From Winogradskyella aurantiaca (GTDB taxonomy: Bacteria > Bacteroidota > Bacteroidia > Flavobacteriales > Flavobacteriaceae): a stretch of DNA of 64,000 nucleotides. Within the stretch, counting starts at the first letter, position 1. Every line of letters begins with the position of its first letter. Shown in pieces: positions 1-8,709 of this stretch. The stretch is from contig NZ_QKTV01000005.1 in the NCBI RefSeq assembly GCF_003362725.1, positions 186,001-250,000 of the forward strand, written 5' to 3'. Under the pieces are notes generated by a model, which saw only the letters and a list, made by a program, of their open reading frames with translations, did no database searches and was not told the origin of the DNA. The translations under genes and the position numbers were made by a program.

Positions 1-1950
1 GCACAACTTGCTGATGGCATTAGGAGCAATGATAAGTACCAAACCCTACTAGGTGTAACAGGATCAGGTAAAACCTTTACGGTGGCCAATGTTATTGAAG
101 AAGTTCAACGGCCTACCCTAGTTCTGGCTCATAACAAAACCTTAGCAGCTCAATTATATTCTGAGTTTAAACAGTTTTTCCCTAACAGCGCAGTTGAATA
201 TTTTGTATCCTACTACGATTACTATCAACCTGAAGCGTATATACCCGTTACAGGGACTTATATTGAAAAAGATTTGTCGATCAATGAAGAGATTGAAAAG
301 CTTAGACTGAGCACAACCTCTTCCCTACTATCAGGTAGGCGTGATGTCCTTGTGGTCGCCTCAGTATCCTGTTTATATGGTATTGGGAACCCAATAGAAT
401 TTCAAAAAAATGTTATTTCTATTGAGAGAGACATGGTCATTTCAAGAACAAAACTATTACACCAATTGGTTCAAAGTCTGTATTCCAGGACTGAAGCCGA
501 TTTTAAGAATGGTAATTTTAGAATCAAAGGGGATACTGTAGATGTCTTTCCGGGTTATGCTAATAACGCATTTAGAATTCACTTTTTTGGAGACGAGATT
601 GAAGACATTGAAGCTTTTGATGTGCAGACTAATGCAGTGATTGAGCGGTACGATCGGCTAAATATTTATCCCGCCAATATGTTTGTAACATCACCAGATG
701 TTTTACAGAATGCTATCATTAATATTCAGGATGATTTGGTTAAGCAATTTGATTATTTTAAAGACATAGGCAAGCATTTAGAGGCAAAACGATTAAAAGA
801 ACGTACCGAGTTTGATTTGGAAATGATTCGTGAGTTAGGGTATTGTTCCGGTATTGAAAATTACTCGAGATATCTGGATGGTCGTGCCCCGGGTACTAGA
901 CCCTTTTGCCTTTTGGACTATTTCCCAGATGATTATCTAATGGTGGTTGATGAAAGTCATGTTACCATCTCACAGGTTCATGCCATGTACGGTGGAGATC
1001 GAAGTCGAAAAGAAAATCTTGTGGAATACGGGTTTAGACTTCCCGCGGCTTTAGACAACAGACCGCTAAAGTTTGAAGAGTTTGAAGCCTTGCAAAATCA
1101 AGTCATCTATGTTAGCGCGACGCCATCCGATTACGAGCTTCAAAAGTCTGATGGTGTTTATGTGGAGCAAGTTATTAGACCTACCGGCCTTTTAGACCCC
1201 ATAATTGAGGTAAGACCAAGTCTTAATCAGATCGACGATCTTATTGAAGAAATCCAGGTGCGAGTTGAGAAGGACGAACGTACGCTGGTGACAACACTGA
1301 CAAAACGAATGGCAGAAGAACTGGTAAAATACTTGACGCGCATATCTATTCGTTGTCGTTACATCCACAGTGATGTGGACACCCTTGAACGCGTTGAGAT
1401 CATGCAAGATCTGCGCAAAGGACTTTTTGATGTGCTTGTTGGAGTTAATCTACTTCGTGAGGGCTTAGATCTTCCCGAGGTATCTCTCGTTGCTATTTTG
1501 GATGCTGATAAGGAAGGCTTCTTACGATCAAACCGATCGTTAACCCAGACAGTGGGTAGAGCTGCAAGAAATTTAAATGGAATGGCCATTATGTATGCAG
1601 ATACCATTACGGGTAGCATGCAAAGAACTATTGATGAAACCAACTACCGGCGCGAAAAACAGATGGCCTATAATACAAAGAATAACATTACACCAAAGGC
1701 ACTAAACAAGAGCCTCGATAGTGTGCTAGCCAAAAATTCTGTAAGCACCTATCGTACCGAATTAGAAGCGAAAAAAGCAGCAGAACCAGAATCCAAATAT
1801 TTGACCAAAGGAGAGCTGGAAAAGAAAATTAGAGAGACGCGTAAACAAATGGAACAAGCGGCCAAAGCGTTGGATTTTATGGAAGCCGCAAAATTTAGAG
1901 ATGCCATTGTTGCCTATCAGGAACGACTGGAAGTATTAAAGCAGAAATAA
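1..1950 (+). CDS. uvrB: UvrB, excinuclease ABC subunit B (5' truncated by window edge)
   Basis: This is the damage-verifying helicase-like subunit of nucleotide excision repair, which works in the cytoplasm with UvrA and UvrC. The open frame continues to base 1, so the N-terminus lies outside the window. The Walker A motif GVTGSGKT is read at about bases 52-75, so a GTG at 82 is only an internal codon. The beta-hairpin region (YYDYYQPEAYIP), the DESH helicase box, the SATPSDYE segment, the QTVGRAARN motif VI and a C-terminal UVR coiled coil (about the last 40 residues) are all visible. 649 codons are present and I estimate about 20 residues are missing. The next gene is convergent. The identification is very secure. 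Confidence 0.97.
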   Translation, partial: AQLADGIRSNDKYQTLLGVTGSGKTFTVANVIEEVQRPTLVLAHNKTLAAQLYSEFKQFFPNSAVEYFVSYYDYYQPEAYIPVTGTYIEKDLSINEEIEKLRLSTTSSLLSGRRDVLVVASVSCLYGIGNPIEFQKNVISIERDMVISRTKLLHQLVQSLYSRTEADFKNGNFRIKGDTVDVFPGYANNAFRIHFFGDEIEDIEAFDVQTNAVIERYDRLNIYPANMFVTSPDVLQNAIINIQDDLVKQFDYFKDIGKHLEAKRLKERTEFDLEMIRELGYCSGIENYSRYLDGRAPGTRPFCLLDYFPDDYLMVVDESHVTISQVHAMYGGDRSRKENLVEYGFRLPAALDNRPLKFEEFEALQNQVIYVSATPSDYELQKSDGVYVEQVIRPTGLLDPIIEVRPSLNQIDDLIEEIQVRVEKDERTLVTTLTKRMAEELVKYLTRISIRCRYIHSDVDTLERVEIMQDLRKGLFDVLVGVNLLREGLDLPEVSLVAILDADKEGFLRSNRSLTQTVGRAARNLNGMAIMYADTITGSMQRTIDETNYRREKQMAYNTKNNITPKALNKSLDSVLAKNSVSTYRTELEAKKAAEPESKYLTKGELEKKIRETRKQMEQAAKALDFMEAAKFRDAIVAYQERLEVLKQK

Positions 1951-1953
1951 AAA

Positions 1954-1978
1954 AGAGGTATCAATTAATAATACCTCT
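1954..1978 (-). terminator. Hairpin terminator for the 2013-2414 gene, between convergent genes
   Basis: AGAGGTAT (1954-1961) pairs with ATACCTCT (1971-1978) across a 9-nt loop. Read on the minus strand the stem is followed by a T-run (complement of the A-rich end of uvrB), as expected for a Rho-independent terminator. On the plus strand no T-run follows, so its effect on uvrB is less certain. Confidence 0.7.
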
Positions 1979-2012
1979 AGACAATGATTAAAATTAATAC
2001 TTGCTAGTATCT

Positions 2013-2414
2013 TTAGTTATACTGAACTTTAAAAATATCTATCAAAAAGTCAGGTGGAACAATATTATCTGGGAAACTCTCCATTAGATCTAAAACTCGA
2101 TTTATGGCCTCATGACCTAGACCCATTCGTAATCCAAAATTGTGAATTTTCTGTAATTGCTTTGCACTTTTATCATCACCAATATTCATTAATAATATAA
2201 GCCTGTGAAACTGAACTATACGCTCACTATGGGATTTAAGATGTACGTGAGTAGCTGGATTTTCGAAAAGATAATTAAAATCTTCCTCCGATATATCTAA
2301 TTGCTTGGCAATACTTAATAGGAAGTTATATTCAATAGCCTTGATGTTAGAATCAGTTTGAGCAAAGGCAATCATTTCTGAAAGAAGGCTTAATTTTTCT
2401 AAACGATTATACAT
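2013..2414 (-). CDS. TerB-like (tellurite resistance TerB fold) small helical protein
   Basis: The 133-residue soluble, all-helical protein has no signal peptide. Its layout (SEMIAFAQTDSNIKAIEYNFLL near the N-terminus, then SIAKQLDISEEDFNYLF) resembles the TerB / DjlA N-terminal helical domain, in which a short acidic loop precedes a second helix pair. Genes of this kind beside uvrB in flavobacteria are often labelled 'TerB family' or even 'excinuclease subunit B' by proximity; there is no evidence that it takes part in repair. It is convergent with uvrB and shares the intervening terminator. The biochemical role is unknown, and the family call is moderately confident. Confidence 0.6.
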   Translation of the reverse strand: MYNRLEKLSLLSEMIAFAQTDSNIKAIEYNFLLSIAKQLDISEEDFNYLFENPATHVHLKSHSERIVQFHRLILLMNIGDDKSAKQLQKIHNFGLRMGLGHEAINRVLDLMESFPDNIVPPDFLIDIFKVQYN

Positions 2415-2545
2415 GAGTCTATGGGTTAATTCGTTAGGTTAAAATTATAACAGCCTTTGTAATTGTTATCATACAATAACTGTATCTTGTCGAAAAATAA
2501 TTGTCACTTAGTCGGATTTTTTAAACGTTAATCATTTCGCATCCC

Positions 2546-3355
2546 TTGTCATCACTAATAGTTCAACGATTTATCCTGCTTTTAGTCCTTTTTAATACTT
2601 TAACTATTTTAAGCCAAAGAACTGCATCACAGCAAGTTATGACGTTTGAAATAGAAGTACCACAACTTCCTGGAGAGCGTCGTATTTGGGTCTATTTACC
2701 TGAACGCTACAATGCGACGAAAGAGGCATTTCCGGTGATGTACATGTTTGATGGACAAAATATATTTGATAAAGAAAGTTCATACGCAGGTGAATGGGAA
2801 GTGGATGAATATCTGGATACCATAAAAGCAGATCACATTATAGTGGCAATCGACCATGGTAATGAAGAGCGTTTAAATGAACTAACCCCCTATCAAAATC
2901 CTGAATATGGCGGTGGGGAGGGTGATTTATTCCTTGAATTTATAATTACAAGGTTAAAACCTTATATAGATGCAAACTTCCGTACCATAACAAACGCTGA
3001 AGGTACGAATATCGCTGGTGCCTCTCTTGGAGGCCTTATGGCCTATTATGCGGTTATTAAACATCAGGATTTGTTTTCAAAAGCTATTGCCCTGTCACCA
3101 TCATTCTGGATCAATCCCCAGATTACAGAACTCACTGAGAAGACAAGAATTAGGGATAGTTCTAAATTCTATATTGTCATCGGGGCCGATGAAGGAGAGC
3201 TAATGATCAGTGCGTACCAACCAATTCTTGAGGTCCTTTTAAACAAAGAACTTACTCCCAAACAGTATTACATGGAACTTGTGGAAGGTGGTCACCATAA
3301 TGAGGGGTTTTGGCAAGCCCAGTTCAAGCAAGCCTATCAGTGGTTGTTTAAATAA
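2546..3355 (+). CDS. Secreted alpha/beta-hydrolase, putative esterase (PF00756-like)
   Basis: A 269-residue exported hydrolase of the Esterase-D / Fes-like class. A hydrophobic signal segment occupies residues 6-23. The nucleophile elbow GASLGG (GxSxG type) and the MYMFDGQNIFD segment near the N-terminus are typical of the family, and GGHHNEGFW near the C-terminus would supply the catalytic His. The start is TTG; the first in-frame ATG comes at about residue 32, after the signal peptide, so TTG is preferred. Siderophore esterases and carbohydrate acyl-esterases share this fold, so the substrate cannot be told. It is monocistronic and divergent from the TerB-like gene. Confidence 0.8.
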   Translation: MSSLIVQRFILLLVLFNTLTILSQRTASQQVMTFEIEVPQLPGERRIWVYLPERYNATKEAFPVMYMFDGQNIFDKESSYAGEWEVDEYLDTIKADHIIVAIDHGNEERLNELTPYQNPEYGGGEGDLFLEFIITRLKPYIDANFRTITNAEGTNIAGASLGGLMAYYAVIKHQDLFSKAIALSPSFWINPQITELTEKTRIRDSSKFYIVIGADEGELMISAYQPILEVLLNKELTPKQYYMELVEGGHHNEGFWQAQFKQAYQWLFK

Positions 3356-3507
3356 TCGATCAATTGATGCATATATTTCCAAATTCAAATCAGTCTACTG
3401 CGAAATCCTCAATGAGCTAGTGCTCAATTTAAGAATCAGGCAATTATAATCCCAGAGGTTCAAACCTATGGACTAATGGCCTACCTTGCATATAAATAAG
3501 CACGACT

Positions 3508-4209
3508 ATGCCCCTTCAAAAACTGAAAACAAATGAGGCCCCTAAATTTTCGGTCCGTGAGATTAAGAAATTAAATCGTAAGTATCAACAGTTATCAGTT
3601 AGAGATAGAATTACTAAGCTTTATCAGGATTTTAATCTTAATGATATCATGCTTACAAGTTCCTTTGCAGCCACCTCAGCATTCCTTTTAAAACACATTT
3701 CAGATGCAGCTGTCCAGCAGAAGGTATATTTTATTGATACGGGGTATCATTTTGAAGAAACGCTGGCATATAAAGCGCAATTGTCTGAACAGTACCAACT
3801 TGAGGTCATTTCTATTTCCGCTCTTAAAGAAGAACATGAATTTACTACGAACGACCAAACATGGCTTAAGAATCCAGACTTTTGTTGTAGTATTAATAAG
3901 GTCAACCCCTTGGATCGTGTCAAGAAGAATTACAACATCTGGATTTCAGGTTTGATGAAATGGCAATCAGACCACAGAAAGACCTTAGATATTTTTGAAC
4001 TCAGAGGAGATATTCTAAAATTTTATCCCTTACTAGATGTCACCAAACAAGAACGGGATGAATATATTTCAAAACACAACTTACCCTTTCACCCTTTGGT
4101 GAGTAAAGGCTATCATTCTATTGGCTGTAAACATTGTACAGTGCCAGGAGATGATCGTTCGGGGCGTTGGAATAACAATCCCAAAACCGAGTGTGGTTTA
4201 CATCTATAA
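3508..4209 (+). CDS. cysH: Phosphoadenylyl/adenylyl-sulfate reductase, 4Fe-4S type
   Basis: It reduces activated sulfate (APS or PAPS) to sulfite in assimilatory sulfate reduction, in the cytoplasm. The 233-residue protein has the PP-loop-like TSSFAATSA segment (residues 50-58), the FIDTGYHF motif, the paired cysteines C126-C127 plus C207-x-x-C210, and a C-terminal TECGLH with catalytic C229. The CC...CxxC set binds a 4Fe-4S cluster and marks the plant/bacterial APS-reductase class; E. coli CysH lacks it. APS is therefore the likelier substrate, by inference. No cysD, cysN or sulfite reductase genes are adjacent. AGGTTCAAACCT lies upstream (3456-3467), a possible operator. Confidence 0.9.
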   Translation: MPLQKLKTNEAPKFSVREIKKLNRKYQQLSVRDRITKLYQDFNLNDIMLTSSFAATSAFLLKHISDAAVQQKVYFIDTGYHFEETLAYKAQLSEQYQLEVISISALKEEHEFTTNDQTWLKNPDFCCSINKVNPLDRVKKNYNIWISGLMKWQSDHRKTLDIFELRGDILKFYPLLDVTKQERDEYISKHNLPFHPLVSKGYHSIGCKHCTVPGDDRSGRWNNNPKTECGLHL

Positions 4210-4214
4210 AAAAA

Positions 4215-4240
4215 CCGCCAAAAACCTAAGTTCTTGGCGG
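4215..4240 (-). terminator. Rho-independent terminator between convergent genes
   Basis: CCGCCAA (4215-4221) pairs with TTGGCGG (4234-4240). On the minus strand the stem is followed by seven T residues, making it a strong terminator for the 4261-4605 gene. It may also stop cysH transcription. Confidence 0.85.
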
Positions 4241-4260
4241 CTCTCTTAAAAACCTAACTA

Positions 4261-4605
4261 TTAAATTGATTTCACTTTAACAGGAACTTTATAAGTTTTC
4301 TGCTTTCCACTAAAGTCTGTGTCTAATTTTTCGTAATTCAAACGATTTTTGATGTAAGATTCTAAAGTCTCATGATCAGAATCTACTGATAAAACCACAA
4401 TTTCGTTTTCTTGATTAACAGTTAAAATTATCATAGCATTTAGCTCATCATCAATTTGAAATGATGGGTTTTCTAATAACTTGCTAACCGTTTTACTAAT
4501 CTCATTTGATTTCTCAGCAGTTTTTTTTACAGGTTCTGTGCTAGCTGAAAGAGCACCGCTGAACGTAAATGCTACGGCCAGTAATAAAACTTTTAATGTT
4601 TTCAT
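4261..4605 (-). CDS. Small secreted protein with a domain shared with the 9518-10420 lipoprotein
   Basis: A 114-residue exported protein with a clear signal peptide (residues 1-21, ending SALSA). The mature part is about 90 residues. From residue 38 on it aligns with the C-terminal 80 residues of the protein at 9518-10420: both read NPSF/NPNF, LTVN, IVVLxVD, RLNY and then KxYxVPV in the same order and spacing. The fold looks alpha/beta, roughly like a TonB C-terminal type domain, but I cannot name a family. No catalytic residues are apparent. The gene ends at a strong terminator and appears monocistronic. Function unknown. Confidence 0.75.
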   Translation of the reverse strand: MKTLKVLLLAVAFTFSGALSASTEPVKKTAEKSNEISKTVSKLLENPSFQIDDELNAMIILTVNQENEIVVLSVDSDHETLESYIKNRLNYEKLDTDFSGKQKTYKVPVKVKSI

Positions 4606-4658
4606 AATTGTTCGATTTAAATGATTGACACCTAAAAGACGAGGCCGATTTAGAATTG

Positions 4659-4701
4659 TTACGCTTTTTTTATTCTATTAACGCTTATTTAACGCTTTTT
4701 A
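4659..4701. repeat. Repeated (A)ACGCTT(T/A)TTT motif upstream of the small secreted gene
   Basis: Three related copies occur: ACGCTTTTTT near 4661, ACGCTTATTT at 4681 and AACGCTTTTT at 4691, followed by a degenerate fourth (GCTTAACACTT) near 4707. They lie in the divergent intergenic region between the genes at 4605 and 4873, where a regulator could bind. They may simply be AT-rich coincidence. Confidence 0.3.
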
Positions 4702-4872
4702 TCATTGCTTAACACTTGTGTTTAAAGTAGTTATTTAAGATCTTAAACAAAATAAGTAGCTTCTGGACTAATTTCTGTCTTTATAATGTATTACTATTTG
4801 GCATACTCATATTCTTCTCATATATTTATATAGTCAACCTATTATTGTGATATTAAATTCGAATGAACAATT

Positions 4873-5886
4873 ATGAAAAATACCATTCTCTTAGCCACAC
4901 TCTTGTGTGTTATGGGGCTAAACAGTCAAGAGGTTGACACCACCTCAATTACTAAAAATGAATATCCCTACGTTTTACCTATTCTAGGAAAGAAAGCCTA
5001 TGAAAAAGGCTATACTTTACCTCTCCCCTTTAGTGCCTCAATAGGAACAATATTTAATAAGCAGGGAATTATATTGGAAAACTTTAGAATGGCTTTTACT
5101 CAAGGAGATGAAATCCCTGATTTTGAGCGATTAGATCCAATAAGCGAACTCATTCAATTTGGACCCTCACAAGGTAGAATTAATACTCTATTTGGGCGAA
5201 TTGAAGCTTGGGTACTCCCTTTCATATCGGTGGGTGGCTATTACGGAAAGGTTTGGGGAAAGCAAACCATAACCTTACTTGAACCGATAGCAATTGAGTC
5301 TAATACTGATATAAACGGGCAATATTACGGTATCAACTTAGTTGGCGTTATTCCTGTAGGACCAGTTATTTTACAAGGTGATTATTCATGGTCCTGGACA
5401 ACCAACGAGCGTCTGGACAAGCCGGTTAAGGTTAGAGTTAGCGGCATGCGAGTCATGAAACGTTTTGTGAGTAAAACAAATCCATCTAAATTTTGGGCAG
5501 TATGGGCAGGAGCACAATATCAGAACTTAGAAGGAACAACTTCCGGAAAGATAGGTTTGGGAGAGGCTTTAGATTTAACCCCAGAAGATATAGAAGAATT
5601 TGACCAGCAGTGGGAAGAATATACTATGAGCCCGGAGTGGGATGCTCTTAGTCTTGCAGAAAAAACAAAAGCCACAACAGCTTATAATATTATTAGAAAT
5701 GCGGCAACAAATTTGGAGGATACCACTGTATATTATCAATTTGATAAACGTTTGGAATTTGAATGGAATATGGTAATTGGCGGGACCTATGTCTTTAATA
5801 AGCACTGGGCTATTAGAGGAGAATATGGTCTACTTAAAAGCAAACAATCCCTAATGTTCCAGGTAGCCTATAACTTTGGTTTATAA
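4873..5886 (+). CDS. Outer-membrane beta-barrel protein of unknown function
   Basis: The 337-residue protein starts with a signal peptide (residues 1-18). Many alternating hydrophobic/polar strands follow, such as GRIEAWVLPFISVGGYYGKVWG and YYGINLVGVIPVGPVILQGDYSW, and it ends in an aromatic-poor strand MFQVAYNFGL typical of barrels that insert in the outer membrane. A more helical, charged insert lies around residues 225-280 (LTPEDIEEFDQQW). I do not recognise a specific family. A bidirectional terminator follows directly, shared with sucC. Confidence 0.65.
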   Translation: MKNTILLATLLCVMGLNSQEVDTTSITKNEYPYVLPILGKKAYEKGYTLPLPFSASIGTIFNKQGIILENFRMAFTQGDEIPDFERLDPISELIQFGPSQGRINTLFGRIEAWVLPFISVGGYYGKVWGKQTITLLEPIAIESNTDINGQYYGINLVGVIPVGPVILQGDYSWSWTTNERLDKPVKVRVSGMRVMKRFVSKTNPSKFWAVWAGAQYQNLEGTTSGKIGLGEALDLTPEDIEEFDQQWEEYTMSPEWDALSLAEKTKATTAYNIIRNAATNLEDTTVYYQFDKRLEFEWNMVIGGTYVFNKHWAIRGEYGLLKSKQSLMFQVAYNFGL

Positions 5887-5887
5887 A

Positions 5888-5914
5888 AAAAGCCCCATAG
5901 ATGATGGGGCTTTT
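5888..5914. terminator. Bidirectional terminator
   Basis: AAAAGCCCCAT (5888-5898) pairs with ATGGGGCTTTT (5904-5914) with a 5-nt loop. It carries T-runs on both strands and separates two convergent genes. Confidence 0.9.
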
Positions 5915-5932
5915 AATCCTTATTTGTCTAGT

Positions 5933-7123
5933 CTAGGCTAATACTTCATGTACTTTATCTGCTGCTTCCTGAAATTCAGTGGCACTGAGCACGTCCAGGC
6001 CTGAATTATCAATAAGATCCTTTGCGATATCGGCATTGGTTCCTTGTAAGCGCACAATAATTGGCACAGGAACAGATCCCATGTTTTTGTAGGCATCAAT
6101 TACCCCTTGTGCAACTCGGTCACAACGTACAATACCACCAAAAATATTGATTAAAATGGCCTTTACATTAGGGTCCTTGAGAATAATTTTAAATGCTGTT
6201 TCCACTCTGGCTGCATCAGCAGTTCCACCTACGTCCAAAAAGTTAGCAGGTTCCCCACCAGCTTGTTTAATAAGATCCATGGTAGCCATTGCTAAACCAG
6301 CACCATTAACCATACAACCCACATTGCCATCTAAATCCACATAGTTAAGGCCAACTTCTTTGGCTTCCACCTCAATTGGGTTCTCTTCTCTAATATCTCT
6401 TAAGGCAACATAGTCTTTATGTCTGTATAGGGCATTGTCATCAATGGTCACCTTAGCATCAACAGCCATGATTTTGTCATCACTAGTCTTTAACACCGGG
6501 TTGATCTCAAACAAAGACGAATCCGACTTGACGTAGGCCGTGTATAAAGCAGTCACGAATTTGGTCATGTCTTTAAATGCAGCTCCTGATAATCCTAAAT
6601 TAAAAGCTACACGTCTGGCCTGAAATGGCATGATACCAACAGCAGGGTCAATTTCTTCTGTAAAAATCAAATGTGGAGTCTCTTCGGCAACAGTTTCAAT
6701 GTCCATTCCACCTTCAGTTGAATACATAATCATATTTCTACCTGTAGCACGATTCAAAAGAACAGACATATAAAACTCACTGGTTTCTGATGGTCCAGGA
6801 TAGTAAACATCCTCAGCCACTAATACCTGGTGCACCTTTTTACCTTCAGCTGATGTTTGCGGAGTAATAAGATTCATACCAATGATTTGGTCGGCAATTG
6901 ATTGAACCTCCTCTAAGTTTTTAGCAAGCTTCACACCACCACCTTTTCCACGGCCACCTGCATGGACTTGAGCTTTAATCACGTGCCATCCAGTTCCTGT
7001 TTCTTCGGTTAGTTTTTTGGCCGCAGCAACAGCCTCATCGGCAGTTTGGGCAACAATACCGCGTTGTATACGCACACCGAAACTACTTAATATGTCTTTA
7101 CCTTGATATTCGTGTAAATTCAT
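5933..7123 (-). CDS. sucC: Succinyl-CoA ligase, ADP-forming, beta subunit
   Basis: A TCA-cycle enzyme that interconverts succinyl-CoA and succinate with substrate-level phosphorylation; it is the nucleotide-binding partner of SucD. The 396 residues match the normal SucC length. The ATP-grasp domain begins [12 protein letters not shown] and carries the glycine-rich [12 protein letters not shown] loop (residues 55-66). The C-terminal ligase domain includes FLDVGGTAD and the [10 protein letters not shown] segment. sucD is not adjacent, which is common in Bacteroidota. The start ATG lies 27 nt downstream of a TATTTTTG box on the minus strand. Confidence 0.97.
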   Translation of the reverse strand: MNLHEYQGKDILSSFGVRIQRGIVAQTADEAVAAAKKLTEETGTGWHVIKAQVHAGGRGKGGGVKLAKNLEEVQSIADQIIGMNLITPQTSAEGKKVHQVLVAEDVYYPGPSETSEFYMSVLLNRATGRNMIMYSTEGGMDIETVAEETPHLIFTEEIDPAVGIMPFQARRVAFNLGLSGAAFKDMTKFVTALYTAYVKSDSSLFEINPVLKTSDDKIMAVDAKVTIDDNALYRHKDYVALRDIREENPIEVEAKEVGLNYVDLDGNVGCMVNGAGLAMATMDLIKQAGGEPANFLDVGGTADAARVETAFKIILKDPNVKAILINIFGGIVRCDRVAQGVIDAYKNMGSVPVPIIVRLQGTNADIAKDLIDNSGLDVLSATEFQEAADKVHEVLA

Positions 7124-7149
7124 TGATCTTTCAAAATTTTTTAATGACG

Positions 7150-7157
7150 CAAAAATA
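7150..7157 (-). promoter_or_regulatory. -7 promoter box of sucC (TATTTTTG)
   Basis: The plus strand reads CAAAAATA, i.e. TATTTTTG on the minus strand. This matches the Bacteroidota sigma-ABfr consensus TAnnTTTG and lies 27 nt upstream of the sucC start. Confidence 0.6.
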
Positions 7158-7282
7158 ATTAATCACAGCGTTTTAGACTAACATTTAAAATGAGAAAAAA
7201 TTCATGAAAAGTTAAATAATTAACAAAATGTAAAAAATAATTAAATTTTAGTAATTTTTTCCTCGTAGAATCACCTAAAATC

Positions 7283-7290
7283 TATATTTG
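7283..7290 (+). promoter_or_regulatory. -7 promoter box of lysA (TATATTTG)
   Basis: TATATTTG is an exact match to TAnnTTTG and ends 14 nt before the lysA ATG, implying a very short leader. Confidence 0.65.
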
Positions 7291-7304
7291 TCCAAAATGT
7301 TGCT

Positions 7305-8507
7305 ATGAGTTTAGACCTTCTAAGTATTGTAGAAGAATTTGGTAGTCCAGTATATGTTTATGATGCTGATAAAATTGCCTATCAGTATAACCGCCTGACA
7401 TCAGCCTTTAAAAACGTACACCAATTGCGTTTAAATTATGCTGTTAAAGCGCTTTCCAATATTTCAGTATTAAAGCTCTTTAAGCAATTAGGCTCTGGAT
7501 TAGATACTGTTTCCATTCAAGAGGTGGAGCTTGGACTTAGAGCTGGATTTGATCCAGAACAAATTATATTTACCCCTAATGGTGTATCTCTCGAAGAAAT
7601 AGAAAAGGTATCAGCCAAGGGTGTACAAATCAATATCGATAATTTAAGCGTATTAGAGCAGTTTGGTTCTAAATATCCCGATGTTCCTGTGTGTGTGCGT
7701 ATCAACCCTCATGTTATGGCTGGCGGTAATACCAATATATCTGTGGGTCATATAGACAGTAAGTTTGGGATTTCGATACATCAAATACCTCACCTACTGC
7801 GTATCGTTGAAAATACCTCCATGCATATTAATGGGATCCACATGCACACTGGTAGCGATATTTTAGATATTGATGTATTTCTATACGCCAGTGAAATTCT
7901 CTTTGAAACAGCCAAAAACTTCAAAAATTTAGAATTTATTGATTTTGGATCTGGGTTTAAAGTGCCCTATAAAGCCAATGATATTGAAACTAATGTGGAA
8001 GAATTGGGTGAGAAACTAGGAGAACGCTTTAACGAGTTTTGCCAGGAATACGGGGGCGAATTAACCCTTACTTTTGAGCCTGGCAAATTTATGGTGAGTG
8101 AAGCTGGGCAGTTCCTTGTTAAAGTCAATTCGGTTAAACAAACGACCTCAACGGTATTTGCACAGGTGGATTCTGGGTTCAACCATTTAATAAGACCCAT
8201 GATGTATGGATCGCAGCATGAAATCGTTAACATTTCTAACCCTCATGGGAAGGAACGCTTCTACTCAGTGGTTGGGTATATATGCGAGACAGATACCTTT
8301 GCTAATAACAGAAGAATTGCCGAAATAAAAGAGGGAGATATCCTAAGTTTTAAAAATGCAGGAGCCTACTGTTTTACCATGGCAAGTAACTACAATTCGC
8401 GTTACCGACCTGCCGAAGTGTTATGGTATAACAACCAAAGTTATTTGATTAGAGCTCGTGAAACTTTTGATGACATTATTAGAAATCAAATAGAGATTTC
8501 GCTCTAA
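7305..8507 (+). CDS. lysA: Diaminopimelate decarboxylase
   Basis: A PLP enzyme that decarboxylates meso-diaminopimelate to lysine, the last step of lysine biosynthesis. The 400 residues fit fold-type III decarboxylases. The PLP lysine is K48 in NYAVKALSN. The barrel motifs HMHTGSD and EPGKFMV, the CETDTF substrate motif, and the C-terminal GAYCFTMASNYNSR with its conserved Tyr follow in order. It stands alone, is divergent from sucC, and is preceded by a consensus -7 box. No lysC fusion is seen. Confidence 0.96.
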   Translation: MSLDLLSIVEEFGSPVYVYDADKIAYQYNRLTSAFKNVHQLRLNYAVKALSNISVLKLFKQLGSGLDTVSIQEVELGLRAGFDPEQIIFTPNGVSLEEIEKVSAKGVQINIDNLSVLEQFGSKYPDVPVCVRINPHVMAGGNTNISVGHIDSKFGISIHQIPHLLRIVENTSMHINGIHMHTGSDILDIDVFLYASEILFETAKNFKNLEFIDFGSGFKVPYKANDIETNVEELGEKLGERFNEFCQEYGGELTLTFEPGKFMVSEAGQFLVKVNSVKQTTSTVFAQVDSGFNHLIRPMMYGSQHEIVNISNPHGKERFYSVVGYICETDTFANNRRIAEIKEGDILSFKNAGAYCFTMASNYNSRYRPAEVLWYNNQSYLIRARETFDDIIRNQIEISL

Positions 8508-8640
8508 TTCATTTAAATTTCTTATTTTTAAGGAGTTGTCAACATTTAACCTAGTTGATAATGATTCTTTTAATAGCAAAATTTAGAGTCCATTAATTAG
8601 TAGCTCCAATTATTTTGCCCTCTTCTCGTGATACTATTTT

Positions 8641-8654
8641 AGCGCCTTAGCGCT
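8641..8654. repeat. Short perfect inverted repeat upstream of the 8710 gene
   Basis: AGCGC-CTTA-GCGCT is a 5-bp perfect stem with a 4-nt spacer, 56 nt before the start of the secreted protein gene. It could be an operator or a leader hairpin; no other support. Confidence 0.3.
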
Positions 8655-8709
8655 CAAACCATTTTGTTATGTATTGAATTGAAACTTTAATCAACTAAAT
8701 CAATACATT

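Noticed and set aside
3414-3470. tRNA-like pieces: a GAGC/GCTC stem and a TTCAAAC loop
   Set aside because: The would-be T stem does not pair fully and no 7-bp acceptor stem or plausible anticodon arm can be built.
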